Both the position numbers and the translations under genes were made by a program. A stretch of 64,000 bases of DNA from the NCBI GenBank assembly GCA_900239685.1, contig OENT01000002.1, positions 434,001 to 498,000 on the forward strand. The letters run 5' to 3'. This stretch comes from Rotaria macrura (lineage: Eukaryota; Rotifera; Eurotatoria; Philodinida; Philodinidae). Positions 61,490 through 64,000 of the stretch are shown in pieces. The notes beneath the pieces were generated by a model, which had not been told where the DNA came from, searched no databases, and saw only the letters and a list, made by a program, of their open reading frames with translations. How positions within the stretch are numbered: position 1 is the stretch's first letter; each line of letters begins with the position of its first letter.

Positions 61490-64000
61490 TGAACGAAAAG
61501 CAGAATAAATTCAAGTGGAGAGCTTAGCAATGAAACATTGACAATAGCATCTAATGAAAAGAGAGAAATCGAACAAATTATTTCTTTGGTCTTTTTCTTC
61601 AAGGTGACGCATCAATTCTTTTTTCTCTTCTCCTCTCTTTTATCACGTATTTGTTCTTATTTGTTTCTCCTCACTCCTACGTACGATACTGATCATTGAA
61701 TGAATAGATACAGATATAATAGTGTTGAAATGTAAATGTTGGATAAAATTGACCAATCTGGTTAAAATTTCATTTAAAATTCGAGTAGATGGTGCTAACT
61801 ACCAGTGATAGAATTATCCACAAAACATATACGTACATACATGTAAGATTGCTAAATCCAACGTTTCTTTTTCTTCGAAACGTTTCTGGCACAAGTAATC
61901 GATATCTAGTGCGAGAGAATCTTTTTACCTGCTGTATAAAAATTTTAATTCCATGTGTCAAAGAATAACTATTGGCAGCACGCACACTGGATCATGATTT
62001 TCCTATAGCTATGGTAAACTATCCCGAAAGCAAGATATCTTTGAAATGGTTTGAATTAAATAGTTCAAATCTGAGATTTTTCAAATGAACACATTAATGC
62101 TAGTTCCAAAATTTTCAAGCTAAACAGATCTGTTGTAATACACACAAGTGTCTTATTAGTACACAATTATCCACTGCTGCTTTTTCAATATTGAATAGAT
62201 CGATAGGAGGATGTTCGTTTTCGTTGAAAACAAGTCGATCATAAAGCCTGTCCATGAAAACAACTTCGAATTGAAGTATGATATTATCGATCATATTGTT
62301 TTCTTGGATATTATGTCATTTGAGAAGTGACAAATGTTTATTAGTTGACTGTAACTCCTTTGCATTTCTCCAAGATTTACACGCATATCTATCCGATATG
62401 GAGTCAAAGATTTGTGAATGTACTTTCATAAGTATATATATATCTGATGAAAAAAAACAATGCATACCTGTAAATTTCTTGTTACTTTCAAAATAAATTT
62501 TGACTGTATGAACATATCTTTGTCTAATTCAACAGTATCCACATAGAAAGTGTCATGCATTCAAAAACTCAATTGTAATTAAAATGTGGAATATACCAAG
62601 ATTATTGTTGCAGATATTAGTCAACAAAAAACGAGAAGTAGACTAAGTATTGTCGTTATACGTATCTCGTACAATGCACAGTATACATGTGATTGAAATT
62701 TTTCATGCATGAATATGTAATAGTCAACAATTTAATATTTAACTAGAAACAAAAGATGTCATATAATCAAATACAAGTCCTTGGTTAGTTAGTATTGGCT
62801 GAAATAACTCGAAGAAAAATCAGTATCTGTTCATCAGTCAACATTAAAGAGATTACTTTTAATTTTTTCATGCGAAACTTATTCGTGACAAAATATTGCT
62901 TTCGTTTCAATTCCACTAATAATTGCATTTGAATCCGAAAATTCTTTATTCACATTTGAGTCCGATCGATTATAGTTTCTCTGAATGACATAGTCTTTAT
63001 TCGTGTAGCTTCTTTTCATACGATAGTCTGTTTTCGTAGTCATGTTTGGAAAAGCATTCGATTCAAGGCGAAATCTATTGTTGGTTGTCTCATCAGTTTA
63101 ACGAAGTTACACTTTTCGTTAGAAAGAATTCATTTCGACATTCGAAAGATCAAAACTTTTGTTGGAAAATTTTCTTCCATTTTATAAAATCAAATAGTCC
63201 TTATGTTAATCAGATCATGTTTTAATTATATAACTGTCTTTTTTTTCATCATAGAATTTAAACGGATTCATAGAATCACTCCGTATGAGAATTTTTCTTC
63301 ATCGAATTCGGAATTCAAAACCAATGAGAAACAAACAACAGTATCATAACACACAAATGTGACCATTTCTATTAAAAAATAATGAGATGAAAACATTCAA
63401 GTCCATTGCACCAGCTGTAAAATATGCAATTGTATTTATATATATATGCGAACCGACGAACACATAAGAATCTAGATTCAGAAAAAAATGAGTTCGATTC
63501 TGTTTAATTTAACATTGGATGGTATCTGGATCGATAGATTTACCAAAGTATCAATTATAAATAAGTGATACGTACTCAAAATTCAAGCATCATTTTTTAA
63601 TTGCACAGTGCGCCAATTATTCATGACACCTTCTGTGAAAGAATACTGCTTTCATTTATAAAAGCGTCTTTAACAAGAAAAACCAATAACAGGTTATATT
63701 CACGATGCTTGACGGCTATACAGTATGTCAGAAATTTCTAATTGACTGCGCCTAGTGGTTGATCGATATGCATAAAAAATCTATCTTTCAAACTATCTAA
63801 ACATCATGATTGTGTCGTTTATCTGATCAATACCAGTCTAAACAATCTATTGAAGACATCCATGAATAGACGAGATGTTTTTTAGTTAATAATAATGATG
63901 ATGTAGCTAACTCAATATATCTTCAAATTATCAATCAGAGGAAATGATCTACTAACGAATTCAATATTTAGATTGATCTCGTGATGAATCTGAATTGACA
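61490..64000. other. Intergenic stretch upstream of the BIG gene
   Basis: The first few hundred bases must hold the BIG promoter and 5' leader; a pyrimidine-rich run lies at about 61610-61670. The rest is AT-rich with only short random-looking open frames (61770-61985, 62278-62496). No RNA gene or mobile element was recognised. Confidence 0.5.

Noticed and set aside
1..64000. tRNA, rRNA or CRISPR features
   Set aside because: Scanning for tRNA B-box words and regularly spaced identical repeats gave nothing convincing; a dedicated covariance-model scan would be needed to exclude tRNAs fully.

Overview
The window is animal nuclear DNA. It is strongly AT-rich, and its genes are split by GT-AG introns: many are only 50-90 bp, and a smaller number are 1-3 kb. 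The gene set is metazoan: a SIX-class homeobox gene, clathrin light chain, metaxin-2, FBXL4, TACO1, RD3 and a BIG-type ARF exchange factor. The compact introns, AT-richness and many short inverted-repeat elements would fit a rotifer (bdelloid type) or a similar small invertebrate. That placement is an inference; no species-diagnostic marker was found. Splice models were built by hand from reading frame, GT/AG signals and remembered family conservation. The multi-exon models close to an exact multiple of three, except the FBXL4 model, which runs off the window.

Layout. 1-5774 (-): FBXL4-like gene, its 3' (C-terminal) end outside the window. 6129-8387 (+): proline-rich repeat protein, divergent from FBXL4 across a 354-bp gap. 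10990-11736 (+): single-exon coiled-coil protein of unknown family. 11898-14214 (+): metaxin-2-like. 15669-16397 (+): clathrin light chain. 16882-19130 (+): TACO1/YebC. 20292-21020 (-): RD3-like. About 21-34.7 kb is gene-poor and contains most of the inverted-repeat DNA elements: GGACAT-rich ends with a 10-bp target duplication, two hAT-like elements with CAGAGCTC ends, an AGATC-rich palindrome and a 1-kb foldback. 34763-36065 (-): SIX1/2-class homeobox gene, with long CT/TA microsatellites upstream. 36.1-42.8 kb is intergenic and holds a near-perfect 359-bp palindrome with one unresolved base at its centre. 42805-61489 (-): one 35-exon gene for a BIG1/BIG2 (ARFGEF1/2) protein of 1,799 aa. A small two-exon gene with two CxxC motifs lies on the opposite strand inside one of its introns, and two further exon-like open stretches lie in another. 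61.5-64 kb shows no gene.

There is no sign of an operon or joint pathway. Three neighbours (FBXL4, metaxin-2, TACO1) have mitochondrial roles, and clathrin light chain and BIG both act in membrane traffic, but each looks like an independent gene. The least explained items are the gene nested in BIG, the proline-rich IIIEKWLPY-type protein, the single-exon coiled-coil protein and the nested pair of DNA elements near 27 kb.
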